Assembly: GCA_030147905.1 (NCBI GenBank)
Contig: JASBUM010000147.1
Coordinates: 1 to 14,645 of the forward strand
Length of the DNA stretch: 14,645 nt
Source: Acidimangrovimonas sp.
Lineage (GTDB): Bacteria; Pseudomonadota; Alphaproteobacteria; Rhodobacterales; Rhodobacteraceae
Direction of reading: 5' to 3'
Position 1 is the stretch's first letter, and every line of letters starts with the position of its first letter. Positions 1-7,291 of this stretch are shown here, piece after piece. Position numbers and translations under genes: made by a program. The notes beneath the pieces are model-generated. The model ran no database searches. It was not told the origin of the DNA and was given only the letters and a program-made list of their open reading frames with translations.

Positions 1-352
1 AGGCGGGATCGAGGTTGTAGATGTCTTTCCACAGCTTCTGCACCTCGGTCACCTTCTCGCCGATCGCGCGGGGGGCGCCCAACTTCCCGGCCAGCCAGGG
101 CGCGGCCGAGAAGTGATCGGCATGGGGGTGGGTGTCGAGGATCCATTCGACGGTGATCCCCCGGTCACGGACATGATCGAGGATCGTCTCGGCGTTCCGG
201 GTCGAGACGGCCCCGGCGGCCGGGTCGAAGTCGAGCACCGGGTCGACGATCGCCCCGCGCATCGTGGCCGGATCGTGGAAGACATATTGCCAGCTTCCGG
301 TCGCCCCGTCCCAGAAGCTGCGCACGACGGGCTGCCTGACTGAATCGCTCAT
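1..352 (-). CDS. MBL-fold metallo-hydrolase, persulfide dioxygenase-like (partial, 5' part)
   Basis: The first 117 codons of a minus-strand gene; the 3' end lies outside the window. The protein begins MSDSVRQPVV and carries the metal-binding motif HPHADH at residues 75-80, inside the context WILDTHPHADHFSAAPWL. It continues with an AIGEKVTEVQ...IYNL stretch typical of ETHE1/Blh-like members of the metallo-beta-lactamase fold. Family knowledge: these are mononuclear iron enzymes that oxidise glutathione persulfide to sulfite, or related thioester hydrolases; the exact substrate cannot be told from this part. The ATG at 352 is preferred because AGGAG sits 6 bases upstream; an in-frame ATG at 358 would directly abut that site. 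It lies downstream of fliI on the same strand, but a 175-base gap and an AT-rich element at 403-434 suggest its own promoter. It is probably not a flagellar gene and marks the cluster edge. Confidence 0.85.
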   Translation of the reverse strand, partial: MSDSVRQPVVRSFWDGATGSWQYVFHDPATMRGAIVDPVLDFDPAAGAVSTRNAETILDHVRDRGITVEWILDTHPHADHFSAAPWLAGKLGAPRAIGEKVTEVQKLWKDIYNLDPA

Positions 353-402
353 CCGCATCTCCTGTGGCATTTGCTGTCGCGCCCGCGACCCGGGCGGGCC
401 AT

Positions 403-434
403 GGAAATATATATAATTGATTGAATATATTCCC
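403..434 (-). promoter_or_regulatory. AT-rich imperfect palindrome, possible promoter/operator of the MBL gene
   Basis: A sharply AT-rich island in otherwise very GC-rich DNA. The arms GGAAATATAT (403-412) and ATATATTCC (425-433) form an imperfect inverted repeat around an AATTGATTGA-like core. It sits about 50-80 bases upstream of the MBL-fold hydrolase start on the minus strand, the right place for a promoter or operator. Known: ArsR-type persulfide sensors (BigR, SqrR) repress operons with MBL-fold persulfide dioxygenases through AT-rich palindromes overlapping the promoter. That this is such a site is inference. No regulator gene is visible in the window. Confidence 0.4.
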
Positions 435-527
435 TCCGGCGAGGCCGCGCAATCGGCATGCGCGGGGCATCGCCTGTCGGGGGCCTATCCCGGGGGCCGA
501 CCGGGAAGGCGGCGCCCGGGCGCGCAT

Positions 528-1880
528 TCAGGCGCCGGCGGTTCCGGCGGGCGGGCCGGCCACGCCCAGGCAGGCGGCGAGCGCGGCAAAGGCCGCGTCG
601 GGCGGTGTCCGGTCCTCCTTGGTCTGGCCAAGGAATTCCGACACCTCGGGAAAGAGCGCGATCGCCTCGTCGACCTCGGCGTCGCTGCCCGGGCGATAGG
701 CGCCGATGCGGATCAGATCCTCCATGTCGGCATAGCGCCCGAGGATGCGGCGCGCGTGGTGCATGACCTGCAACTGCCAGCCGTCGTGGCAGCCGGGCAG
801 CATCCGCGAGATGGAGCGGCCGACATGCACGGCCGGGTAGCGGCCGCGTTCGGCGATGGCACGGTCCAGCACGACATGCCCGTCGAGAATGCCGCGGGCG
901 GCATCGGCGATCGGCTCGTTCATGTCGTCGCCATCCACGAGCACGGTGAAGAGCGCGGTGATGTCGCCGCCCCGGCCCGTGCCCGGCCCGGCCCGCTCCA
1001 TCAGCCGGGGCAATTCGGCGAAGACCGTCGGCGGATAGCCCTTGGCGGTGGGCGGCTCGCCCCCGGACAGGCCGATCTCGCGCTGCGCCATGGCGAAGCG
1101 GGTCACCGAATCGAGCAACAGCAGCACCTGCCGCCCCGCATCGCGGAAATGCTCGGCCACGCTCATCGCCGTCCAGGCCGCCTGTCGGCGCATCAGCGGC
1201 GGCTCGTCCCCGGTCGCCACGACCACCACCGCGCGCGCCATGCCCTCGGGGCCCAGATCCTCCTGGATGAACTCCTGGACCTCGCGGCCCCGCTCGCCGA
1301 CCAGCCCGATCACGATCACATCGGCCTGGGCATTGCGCGCCAGCATCGCCATCAGCGTCGACTTGCCGACCCCCGAGCCCGCGAAGACGCCCATCCGCTG
1401 ACCGCGGCAGATCGGGGTGAAGATATCGACGACGCGAATGCCGGTGGCGATCTTCGCGCCCACCCGCCGGCGGGCGAAGGCCGGCGGTGGCGGCGCCTTC
1501 ATCGGCCGGCCCGCGGCGCCGCGACGGAAACCCGCGACATCGTCGAGCGGCCGGCCGAGCGCATCGACCACCCGCCCGATCCAGCCGTCGTCGGGGTGGA
1601 CCAGATCGCCGCCCGGGCACAGTTCGACCGCGTCGCCCGCGGCGATCCCGTCCCAGGCGCCGAAGGGCAGCAGCTCCACCTCGCCGCCGGTGACGCCGAC
1701 CACCTCGCCGAGGACCGGGCCGCGCGCCCCGTGCACGAGCGCGCGTTGCCCGATGCCAAGCGCGCGCCCCAGCCCCGCCACCCGGGCCACCATCCCCGAT
1801 ACCGCGCGCACGCGGCCCATGGTTCGTTCGCCACGGCAGCCATCTATCCTGTGGGAGAGTTCAGAAAAGACGGTAATCAC
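528..1880 (-). CDS. fliI: Flagellum-specific ATPase FliI
   Basis: Cytoplasmic ATPase of the flagellar type III export apparatus. It forms a hexamer below the FlhA ring and, with FliH, helps deliver and unfold export substrates. The 450-residue length is normal. Visible motifs: an N-terminal beta-barrel region (about 20-95), Walker A GSGVGKST (168-175), the GERGRE segment with the catalytic glutamate (195-200), and Walker B LLLLD (253-257) followed by SVTRFAMAQREIGLS, a signature of F1/T3SS ATPases. The start is a GTG at 1880; an in-frame TGA lies four codons upstream, and the N-terminal helix FSELSHRID fits the family, so a start at the internal Met21 is less likely. No good Shine-Dalgarno sequence is seen before the GTG. 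It is divergent from flgB across 67 bases and separated from the other genes of the export apparatus by strand. Confidence 0.96.
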   Translation of the reverse strand: MITVFSELSHRIDGCRGERTMGRVRAVSGMVARVAGLGRALGIGQRALVHGARGPVLGEVVGVTGGEVELLPFGAWDGIAAGDAVELCPGGDLVHPDDGWIGRVVDALGRPLDDVAGFRRGAAGRPMKAPPPPAFARRRVGAKIATGIRVVDIFTPICRGQRMGVFAGSGVGKSTLMAMLARNAQADVIVIGLVGERGREVQEFIQEDLGPEGMARAVVVVATGDEPPLMRRQAAWTAMSVAEHFRDAGRQVLLLLDSVTRFAMAQREIGLSGGEPPTAKGYPPTVFAELPRLMERAGPGTGRGGDITALFTVLVDGDDMNEPIADAARGILDGHVVLDRAIAERGRYPAVHVGRSISRMLPGCHDGWQLQVMHHARRILGRYADMEDLIRIGAYRPGSDAEVDEAIALFPEVSEFLGQTKEDRTPPDAAFAALAACLGVAGPPAGTAGA

Positions 1881-1947
1881 AAGAATTAATCACTATCATT
1901 CTTTGCTGTTCATGGTATATTAATCATGAAGACATGGATTATCCAAG
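1881..1947. promoter_or_regulatory. Divergent fliI / flgB promoter region
   Basis: A 67-base AT-rich gap between divergent fliI and flgB, so it must hold promoters for both directions unless they lie inside coding sequence. Seen directly: two exact copies of ATTAATCA (1885-1892 and 1919-1926), a TATATT hexamer at 1916-1921 that could be a -10 for flgB but lacks a TTGACA-like -35, and ATTCTTTGCTGTT (1898-1910), which resembles a sequence in the fliL/fliF gap. On the minus strand TTAA-N7-TGAA (1923 to 1909) differs by one base from the CtrA consensus TTAA-N7-TTAA. CtrA control of this type of flagellum is known in Rhodobacterales; a site here is only a suggestion. Confidence 0.55.
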
Positions 1948-2337
1948 ATGAAACTGGACGGGATATCACTTTTCCAACTGGCCGCCGACCGCATGCAATG
2001 GCTTTCGGGGCGGCAGACGGTCATCGCCGAGAACATCGCCAATGCCGACACGCCCGGCTTCCGTGCCCGCGACGTGGCGCCCTTCGCGCAATATGTCGAC
2101 GCGGCGCAGTCCACGCGCGGCGATGCGCCCGTTGCGGGCCAGGCCGGTCTCGAGCCGCAGCCGAAGGTGACCACGGTCGATTCGCCCGACAGCTGGTCGG
2201 GGAGCATCAGCGGCAACACCGTGGTGCTGGAGCAGCAGACGGTGAAGGCCGGCGAGACCGCGACCCAGTATCGCCTTGCGGCCAATCTCTATCGCAAGGC
2301 CTACCAGATCCTGACCATCGCCGGCACCGGCAACTGA
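1948..2337 (+). CDS. flgB: Flagellar basal-body rod protein FlgB
   Basis: Proximal rod subunit in the periplasm, exported by the flagellar type III system without a cleaved signal. The protein is 129 residues. The N-terminal region holds the rod/hook/filament-family motif ENIANADTPGF at about residues 28-38, and the C-terminal helix ends LAANLYRKAYQILTIA, typical of FlgB. The start is set by the conserved beginning MKLDGISLF. The upstream region (ATTATCCAAG) has only a weak ribosome-binding site. It is the first gene of the long plus-strand operon and is divergent from fliI; flgC follows after 34 bases. Confidence 0.95.
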   Translation: MKLDGISLFQLAADRMQWLSGRQTVIAENIANADTPGFRARDVAPFAQYVDAAQSTRGDAPVAGQAGLEPQPKVTTVDSPDSWSGSISGNTVVLEQQTVKAGETATQYRLAANLYRKAYQILTIAGTGN

Positions 2338-2371
2338 CGCCCCGGCGCGCAACCGCGAAAGGAGACAGCCC

Positions 2372-2782
2372 ATGGATCCACTTCAATCCATCGCCCGGAT
2401 CGCTGCCAGCGGCATGCGCGCCCAGGGCGAGCGCCTGCGGGTGATCTCGGAAAATGTCGCCAATGCCGATTCCACCGGCGCCACGCCCGGCTCCGACCCC
2501 TATCGTCGCAAGACGATCACCTTCGGCAGCATGGTCGATCAGGCCACCGGCGCCGATATGGTCAAGGTCACCGACGTCGGCCGGGACATGAGCCAGTTCA
2601 CCCTGAAATACGACCCCGGCAATCCGGCCGCCAATGGCCAGGGCTTCGTCAAGATGCCCAATGTCAACCCGATCATCGAGATGAGCAACATGCGCGAGGC
2701 ATCGCGCAGCTACGAGGCCAACATCAACATGCTGGCCGACAGCCGGAAGATGGAAAACCAGACCATCGACCTGCTGAAATAG
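2372..2782 (+). CDS. flgC: Flagellar basal-body rod protein FlgC
   Basis: Proximal rod subunit that assembles on FlgB in the periplasm. The protein is 136 residues, the usual length. It has the N-terminal motif SENVANADSTG (about 26-36), the central YRRKTITF segment, and a C-terminal half with NVNPIIEMSNMREASRSYEANI, characteristic of FlgC. A strong ribosome-binding site AAAGGAG lies at 2358-2364, 7 bases before the ATG. It sits between flgB and fliE as in most alphaproteobacterial clusters. Confidence 0.96.
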   Translation: MDPLQSIARIAASGMRAQGERLRVISENVANADSTGATPGSDPYRRKTITFGSMVDQATGADMVKVTDVGRDMSQFTLKYDPGNPAANGQGFVKMPNVNPIIEMSNMREASRSYEANINMLADSRKMENQTIDLLK

Positions 2783-2841
2783 CCCCGACCCGCGACAACG
2801 GCCCCCGGCCACACGACACGAAGCGACAGGACTGAAAGACC

Positions 2842-3177
2842 ATGGCCAATCCCGGCGCGATCCTTTCCAATGCAGCCATCCGCGGTGCCTACGGCCGCGC
2901 CCAGTCGCTGGGCGGGGCGGGTGACACGACCGCCATCGGTGCGGCCGGTGCCGCCGGCGGCGAGAGCTTCGCCCAGATGGTGCGCGGCGCCGCCGAACAG
3001 GCCGCGCAGACGGTGCGCCAAGCCGACACGGTGGCGCAGGCCGGCCTTCAGGGCAAGGTCGGCACCCAGCAGGTGGTAGAGGCGACGCTGGCGATGGAAA
3101 GCACGGTCAAGATCACCGTGGCGATGCGCAACAAGCTGGTCGAGGCCTACCAGGAAATCATGCGCATGCCGATCTAG
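2842..3177 (+). CDS. fliE: Flagellar hook-basal body protein FliE
   Basis: Small adaptor that links the FliF ring and export gate to the proximal rod. The protein is 111 residues. The C-terminal half is diagnostic: TQQVVEATLAMESTVKITVAMRNKLVEAYQEIMRMPI carries the conserved AYQEIMRMPI ending of the family. The N-terminal half is Ala/Gly rich and poorly conserved, as usual. An AGGA sequence about 10 bases upstream supports this ATG. The 59-base gap from flgC holds no other visible element. Confidence 0.94.
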   Translation: MANPGAILSNAAIRGAYGRAQSLGGAGDTTAIGAAGAAGGESFAQMVRGAAEQAAQTVRQADTVAQAGLQGKVGTQQVVEATLAMESTVKITVAMRNKLVEAYQEIMRMPI

Positions 3178-3188
3178 CGCATGCGGCG

Positions 3189-3207
3189 CGCGGCCGGCCG
3201 GGCCGCG
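3189..3207 (+). other. GC-only hairpin between fliE and fliQ
   Basis: CGCGGCC (3189-3195) and GGCCGCG (3201-3207) form a perfect 7-base-pair stem around a 5-base loop, just before the fliQ ribosome-binding site GGAAAGGA. There is no T run, so it is not a classical terminator. It could slow decay or pausing of the message, or be chance in GC-rich DNA. Confidence 0.3.
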
Positions 3208-3223
3208 GCGGAAAGGACGGGCG

Positions 3224-3493
3224 ATGAGCCAGGCCGATGTCTACAAGATCCTGTCGGAGGCGATCACCACGGTGCTGATCGCCTCGGGGCCGATCCTTGC
3301 GCTGGCGCTGATCGTCGGGCTCGGCGTGGCCTTCTTCCAGGCCTTGACGCAGGTGCAGGAAATCACCCTGACCTTCGTGCCGAAGATCGTCGCGATCTTC
3401 GTCGGCCTGCTGCTGACGCTGCCCTTCATCTATGCCAGCCTGACGAAACTGTCGAACCACATCTTCGACCTCATCATGCACGGCGGCCTCTGA
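3224..3493 (+). CDS. fliQ: Flagellar export gate protein FliQ
   Basis: Small inner-membrane subunit of the FliPQR export gate, four copies per complex in the known structure. The protein is 89 residues with two hydrophobic helices (about 15-40 and 50-72) and the family pattern ALTQVQEITLTFVPKI between them. The ATG is preceded by GGAAAGGA with suitable spacing. Its TGA is immediately followed by the ATG of the transglycosylase gene, indicating translational coupling. Confidence 0.96.
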   Translation: MSQADVYKILSEAITTVLIASGPILALALIVGLGVAFFQALTQVQEITLTFVPKIVAIFVGLLLTLPFIYASLTKLSNHIFDLIMHGGL

Positions 3494-4414
3494 ATGCGGG
3501 GGGCTGCCCGGGCCGGGCTGGCGCTGGTCGCCGCCGCGCTTGCCCTGCCGCTGCCGCGCGGGGCGGGCGCCGAGGGTTGGGCGGGCTTCTACCGGAGCCC
3601 CACGGCCGTCGCCGCCCCCAATACCACCCCCGACACCACCCCCGACACCCTGCCCGGCGGCGGACCCGCCCCGGCGGCATCTGCGGCGGCACTGCCGTCG
3701 CGCGGCGCGGCGGATGCCTGCCTGCGCGCGATCCGCGCCGCCGAACGGCGCTACGCCATCCCCGGGCACCTGCTTCTGGCCATCGGCCTGCAGGAGGCCG
3801 GCCTGTCGCGTGCCGGCCGGCTGACGGTCTGGCCATGGAGCGTGAACGCCGGCGGCGAGGGGCGCATGTTCGCCAGCGCCGCCGCCGCCAAGGCATGGGT
3901 GCGCGCGCAACGCGCCGCGGGTCAGGCTTCGGTCGATGTCGGCTGCATGCAGGTCAACCTGCGCTGGCACCCGCGCGCCTTCGCCGACCTCGACCGGGCC
4001 TTCGACCCGGCAACCAATGTCGATTACGCGGCCCGCTTCCTTGTCGACCTGCACCGGCGAACGGGCGACTGGATGGCGGCGGCGGGCGCCTATCATTCCT
4101 TCCAGCCCGACGCCCGGCGCAAGTATCTGGCCCGGCTCGAACGCAACATCGCGGTCGCGCAGGCGGGCCGGCTCGGCCTAGGGGCGGGCGGCGGCGTTGT
4201 CGCGGGCGGCACGCGGCTGGCCGCGCTCGACGCCCCCGGGGCAGGCACGGCCGGCACCGGCGTCGCCGGCGATGTCCCCGCTGCGCCGGCCCTGCCGATG
4301 CCCAAGGTGCTCTGGTCGGCGGCCCTGTCGGACAGCAACGAGACCGGGCATGTCTCGATCTATTCGCGCCGCGCGCTGCAACCGATTCTGCCCCGCTTCA
4401 CCCAGGAGTTCTGA
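3494..4414 (+). CDS. Flagellar-cluster lytic transglycosylase (SLT domain, SltF-like)
   Basis: Predicted periplasmic enzyme that cleaves peptidoglycan glycan strands, probably to let the rod through; this role is known for SltF of Rhodobacter sphaeroides, and assignment here is by family and context. The 306-residue protein begins with a signal peptide (Arg-containing start, hydrophobic 7-19, cleavage near AGA-EG, about residue 27). A Pro/Thr-rich linker follows (about 41-70). The SLT-like domain spans about 74-215: catalytic Glu in GLQEAG (E101), WPWSVN (112-117), GCMQVN (150-155), NVDYAARFL (175-183) and AAGAYHS (196-202). The final 90 residues are a Gly/Ala-rich stretch and a conserved-looking tail ending RFTQEF. 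It starts on the base after the fliQ stop and lies 6 bases before flhA, so it is clearly part of the flagellar operon. Confidence 0.88.
   Translation: MRGAARAGLALVAAALALPLPRGAGAEGWAGFYRSPTAVAAPNTTPDTTPDTLPGGGPAPAASAAALPSRGAADACLRAIRAAERRYAIPGHLLLAIGLQEAGLSRAGRLTVWPWSVNAGGEGRMFASAAAAKAWVRAQRAAGQASVDVGCMQVNLRWHPRAFADLDRAFDPATNVDYAARFLVDLHRRTGDWMAAAGAYHSFQPDARRKYLARLERNIAVAQAGRLGLGAGGGVVAGGTRLAALDAPGAGTAGTGVAGDVPAAPALPMPKVLWSAALSDSNETGHVSIYSRRALQPILPRFTQEF
3623..3646 (+). repeat. 12-base tandem repeat (two copies) in the transglycosylase linker
   Basis: Two exact copies of ACCACCCCCGAC in a row, adding the in-frame peptide TTPD twice to the Pro/Thr-rich linker between signal peptide and catalytic domain. 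Such in-frame repeats can change copy number without breaking the gene. Confidence 0.7.
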
Positions 4415-4420
4415 GCCGCG

Positions 4421-6523
4421 ATGAGCATGGCCGAAACCTTCAAGCGAAACCTGCGCGGCGGCGGCTGGGTCCGGGTTGGGCTGCAAAACCGCGATGTGGC
4501 CTTCGCCGCCGGCGTGGTGCTGGTGCTGGCGATGCTGTTCGTGCCGCTGCCGCCGTTCCTTCTGGACATCGGACTTGCGGTGTCGCTGTCGCTGTCGGTG
4601 CTGGTGCTGATGGTGGCATTGTGGATCCCCCGCCCGCTCGACTTCAACTCGTTCCCGACGCTGCTGCTGATGGTGACGATGCTGCGGCTGTCGCTGAACA
4701 TCTCGTCCACCCGGCTGATCCTGAGCCGCGGACACACCGGGCCGGGCGCGGCCGGCGGCGTGATCGAGGGGTTCTCGCGCTTCATCGTCTCGGGCGATTT
4801 CGTCATCGGCATCGTGATCTTCGCGATCCTCGTGGTGATCAACTTCGTCGTCATCACCAAGGGTTCGACCCGCATCGCCGAAGTGTCGGCGCGGTTCTCG
4901 CTTGACGCGATGCCGGGCAAGCAGATGGCGATCGACGCCGATCTGGGCGCCGGGCTGATCGACGAGACGGAGGCGCGGCGACGGCGCAAGGAGCTGGAGG
5001 ACGAAAGCGGCTTCTTCGGGGCGATGGACGGGGCCTCCAAGTTCGTCCGCGGCGATGCGGTGGCGGGGCTGATCATCACGCTGATCAATGTCGTGGGCGG
5101 CATCCTGATCGGGGTGGTGCAGCACGGGCTGACACTGGGCCAGGCGGTGGACAACTACACCACGCTGACCATCGGCGACGGTCTGGTGACGCAGATCCCC
5201 GCGCTGGTGGTCTCGCTGGCGGCCGGCCTGATCGTGACCAAGGGCGGCACCGAGGGCGCGGCGAACGAGGCGCTCATCACTCAGCTCAGCGGCTTTCCCA
5301 AGGCGCTCTACATGGCGGCGGCGCTGCTGTTCGGGATCGGGCTGCTGCCCGGCTTTCCGCTGCTGGTCTTCACGCTGCTGGCCGGGCTGATGGCGGGGCT
5401 TGGCTATGCGATGCAGGGCCAGGCGGTGGCGCGCGACCGCGCGGCCGAGACCGAGGCCGAGGCCGCGCGTGCGCAGGGCGCCTCGGAGGCCGAGACGACG
5501 CAGGAGCTGATGAAGCTCGACGCGCTGCGGCTCGATCTCGGCCATGCGCTGGTGCCGCTGATCTCCAGCATGGACGCGGCGCTGCCCGGGAAGGTGAAAA
5601 GCCTGCGCAACCTCTTCGCCAAGGATTTCGGCTTTGTCCTGCCGGCGGTGCGGATCAAGGACGACCCGGCGCTACCGTCCAACAGCTATGCGATCGTCAT
5701 CCACGGGGTGGAGGCCGCGCGCGGCGAGGTCCGCCCCACGGGGGTGATGGTGATCGACCCGGCGGGCGAGGCGATCGACATCCCCGGCGAACGCACCAAG
5801 GAGCCCACCTTCGGCCTGGCCGCGGTCTGGGCCGACCCGTCGAGCGCGGCCGAGGCCGAGCGGCGCGGCCATACGGTGGTGGATCCCGAAAGCGTCATCA
5901 CCACCCACATGACCGAGGTGATCCGGGAACACATGCCCGAGCTGGTCAGCTATGGCGCGACACAGGAGCTGATCCGCAGCCTGCCGCCCGAATACCAGAA
6001 GCTTGCCGCCGAGGTCACCAACCCCGCGCCGGCGGTCCTGCTGCAGCATGTGCTGCAGGCGCTTCTGGCCGAGCGCGTCACGATCCGCAATCTGCCGCTG
6101 ATCGTCGAGGCGGTGGCCGAGATCGCCCCCACCACGACCAATGTCGGCGTCATCACCGACCATGTGCGGGCGCGGCTTGCCAGCCAGATCTGCCGCGCGC
6201 TGGCCGATCCTTCGGGTTTCGTGCCGGTGCTGGTGATGTCGGCGGCGTGGGAGACCGAGTTCACCGAGGCGCTGAAGATCGACGGCAACGAGCGCAACCT
6301 GCTGATGTCGCCCCAGCGGGTGCAGGAATTCGTGCTCGATGCGCGCCAGCTGATCCAGCAATTCGCCGCCCGTGACGAGTGGCCCGCGCTTCTGGTCAGC
6401 CCCGAACTGCGCGGCTTCGTACGTTCCATGCTGGAGCGCGTCAGCCCGATGACCCAGGTGATCTCGCACAACGAGATCCACCGCAAGGCGGCGCTGCGCA
6501 CGCTGGGCACGATCGGGGCATGA
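4421..6523 (+). CDS. flhA: Flagellar export protein FlhA
   Basis: Largest inner-membrane component of the export gate. Its membrane part conducts ions and its cytoplasmic ring docks chaperone-substrate complexes. The 700-residue length is normal. The N-terminal half has about eight hydrophobic helices. The FHIPEP signature lies at about 147-181 (TKGSTRIAEVSARFSLDAMPGKQ and AIDADLGAGLIDE, with the conserved acidic residues). The second half is the soluble nonameric domain, including VDPESVITTH and the ending HNEIHRKAALRTLGTIG. The start used is the first ATG, 6 bases after the previous stop; an in-frame ATG two codons later is possible, since AGGAG lies about 12 bases upstream. fliR follows after 6 bases. 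Confidence 0.97.
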   Translation: MSMAETFKRNLRGGGWVRVGLQNRDVAFAAGVVLVLAMLFVPLPPFLLDIGLAVSLSLSVLVLMVALWIPRPLDFNSFPTLLLMVTMLRLSLNISSTRLILSRGHTGPGAAGGVIEGFSRFIVSGDFVIGIVIFAILVVINFVVITKGSTRIAEVSARFSLDAMPGKQMAIDADLGAGLIDETEARRRRKELEDESGFFGAMDGASKFVRGDAVAGLIITLINVVGGILIGVVQHGLTLGQAVDNYTTLTIGDGLVTQIPALVVSLAAGLIVTKGGTEGAANEALITQLSGFPKALYMAAALLFGIGLLPGFPLLVFTLLAGLMAGLGYAMQGQAVARDRAAETEAEAARAQGASEAETTQELMKLDALRLDLGHALVPLISSMDAALPGKVKSLRNLFAKDFGFVLPAVRIKDDPALPSNSYAIVIHGVEAARGEVRPTGVMVIDPAGEAIDIPGERTKEPTFGLAAVWADPSSAAEAERRGHTVVDPESVITTHMTEVIREHMPELVSYGATQELIRSLPPEYQKLAAEVTNPAPAVLLQHVLQALLAERVTIRNLPLIVEAVAEIAPTTTNVGVITDHVRARLASQICRALADPSGFVPVLVMSAAWETEFTEALKIDGNERNLLMSPQRVQEFVLDARQLIQQFAARDEWPALLVSPELRGFVRSMLERVSPMTQVISHNEIHRKAALRTLGTIGA

Positions 6524-6529
6524 CGGGCG

Positions 6530-7285
6530 ATGACGTTATCGGCGCTTCTCGACGGTCAGGTCTTCGGCGTGCTGATGGTCTTTGCCCGCCTCGGCAGCGC
6601 GCTGATGTTCATGCCCGGCTTTGGCGAGGCCAATGTCAGCCCGCGGGCGCGTCTGGCACTTGCGCTGGTGCTGTGCATCGCGCTCTATCCCGCGACGCCT
6701 GTGCCGGCGGTTCAGCCCGGCTCGGCGGTGGTGCTGGCACGGTTGCTGGCGGTCGAGGTCACCGTCGGGCTGTGGATCGGGCTGACCGCGCGCGCGCTCT
6801 TCTCGGCGCTGCAATTCGCCGGCTACCAGATCGGCCAGATCGCCGGATTGTCCAATGCGTTCGAACCCAGTCTGGGGTCGTTCCAGGGTGCGACGATGCT
6901 GGCCACCTTCCTGCTGCTGGGCGGGATCGTGCTGCTGTTCGTGACCGACACGCATTATCTCATCATCCGGGCCCTTCTCTATTCATACCGGATCTTCCCT
7001 TTCGGCACGATGATCCTGGGCGATTTCGCGCGCCAGACGGTGAAGGCGGTCAGCGCCAGCTTCTACATCGGGCTGACCCTCTCGGCCCCCTTCCTGGTGA
7101 TGGGGCTGATCCTCAATCTCGGGCTCGGGCTGGCCAACCGGATGATGCCGACGCTGCCGGTCTTCTTCGTCGCCTCCTCGGCGCTGATCGCGGTGGCGCT
7201 GGCGGTCTTCGCGGTGGCGGCGCCGACCATGCTGCATTACTTCATCGCCCGTTTCGCCGACTGGCTGGGCACCTTCACCTTGTGA
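6530..7285 (+). CDS. fliR: Flagellar export gate protein FliR
   Basis: Inner-membrane subunit that completes the FliPQR export gate (one copy per complex in known structures). The 251-residue protein is strongly hydrophobic with about six segments. Family hallmarks include FARLGSALMFMPGFGEANVS near the N terminus, the QFAGYQIGQIAGLSNAF region, and SYRIFPFG. The ATG overlaps the end of the flhA ribosomal termination zone (6-base gap) and flhB follows after 6 bases, so the three genes are probably translated in a coupled way. Confidence 0.96.
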   Translation: MTLSALLDGQVFGVLMVFARLGSALMFMPGFGEANVSPRARLALALVLCIALYPATPVPAVQPGSAVVLARLLAVEVTVGLWIGLTARALFSALQFAGYQIGQIAGLSNAFEPSLGSFQGATMLATFLLLGGIVLLFVTDTHYLIIRALLYSYRIFPFGTMILGDFARQTVKAVSASFYIGLTLSAPFLVMGLILNLGLGLANRMMPTLPVFFVASSALIAVALAVFAVAAPTMLHYFIARFADWLGTFTL

Positions 7286-7291
7286 GGCACC

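Noticed and set aside
478..503. Terminator hairpin after fliI (GTCGGGGGCC...GGGGGCCGAC)
   Set aside because: Only the outer 5 bases pair cleanly; the inside is mostly a direct repeat of GGGGGCC, and no T run follows on the minus strand.
417..1889. Long open frame on the plus strand antisense to fliI (about 490 codons)
   Set aside because: Arg/His/Pro/Gly-rich low-complexity translation with no family resemblance. Long antisense frames are common opposite GC-rich genes, and fliI on the other strand is certain.
1892..1907. Sigma-54 promoter ending in TTGCT in the fliI/flgB gap
   Set aside because: The -12-like TTGCT (1903-1907) has ACTATC instead of TGGCAC at the expected -24 position, so the essential GG is absent.
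4178..5545. Long minus-strand frame antisense to flhA (about 455 codons)
   Set aside because: His/Gln/Arg-rich translation mirroring the flhA codon pattern; no recognisable domain and no ribosome site.
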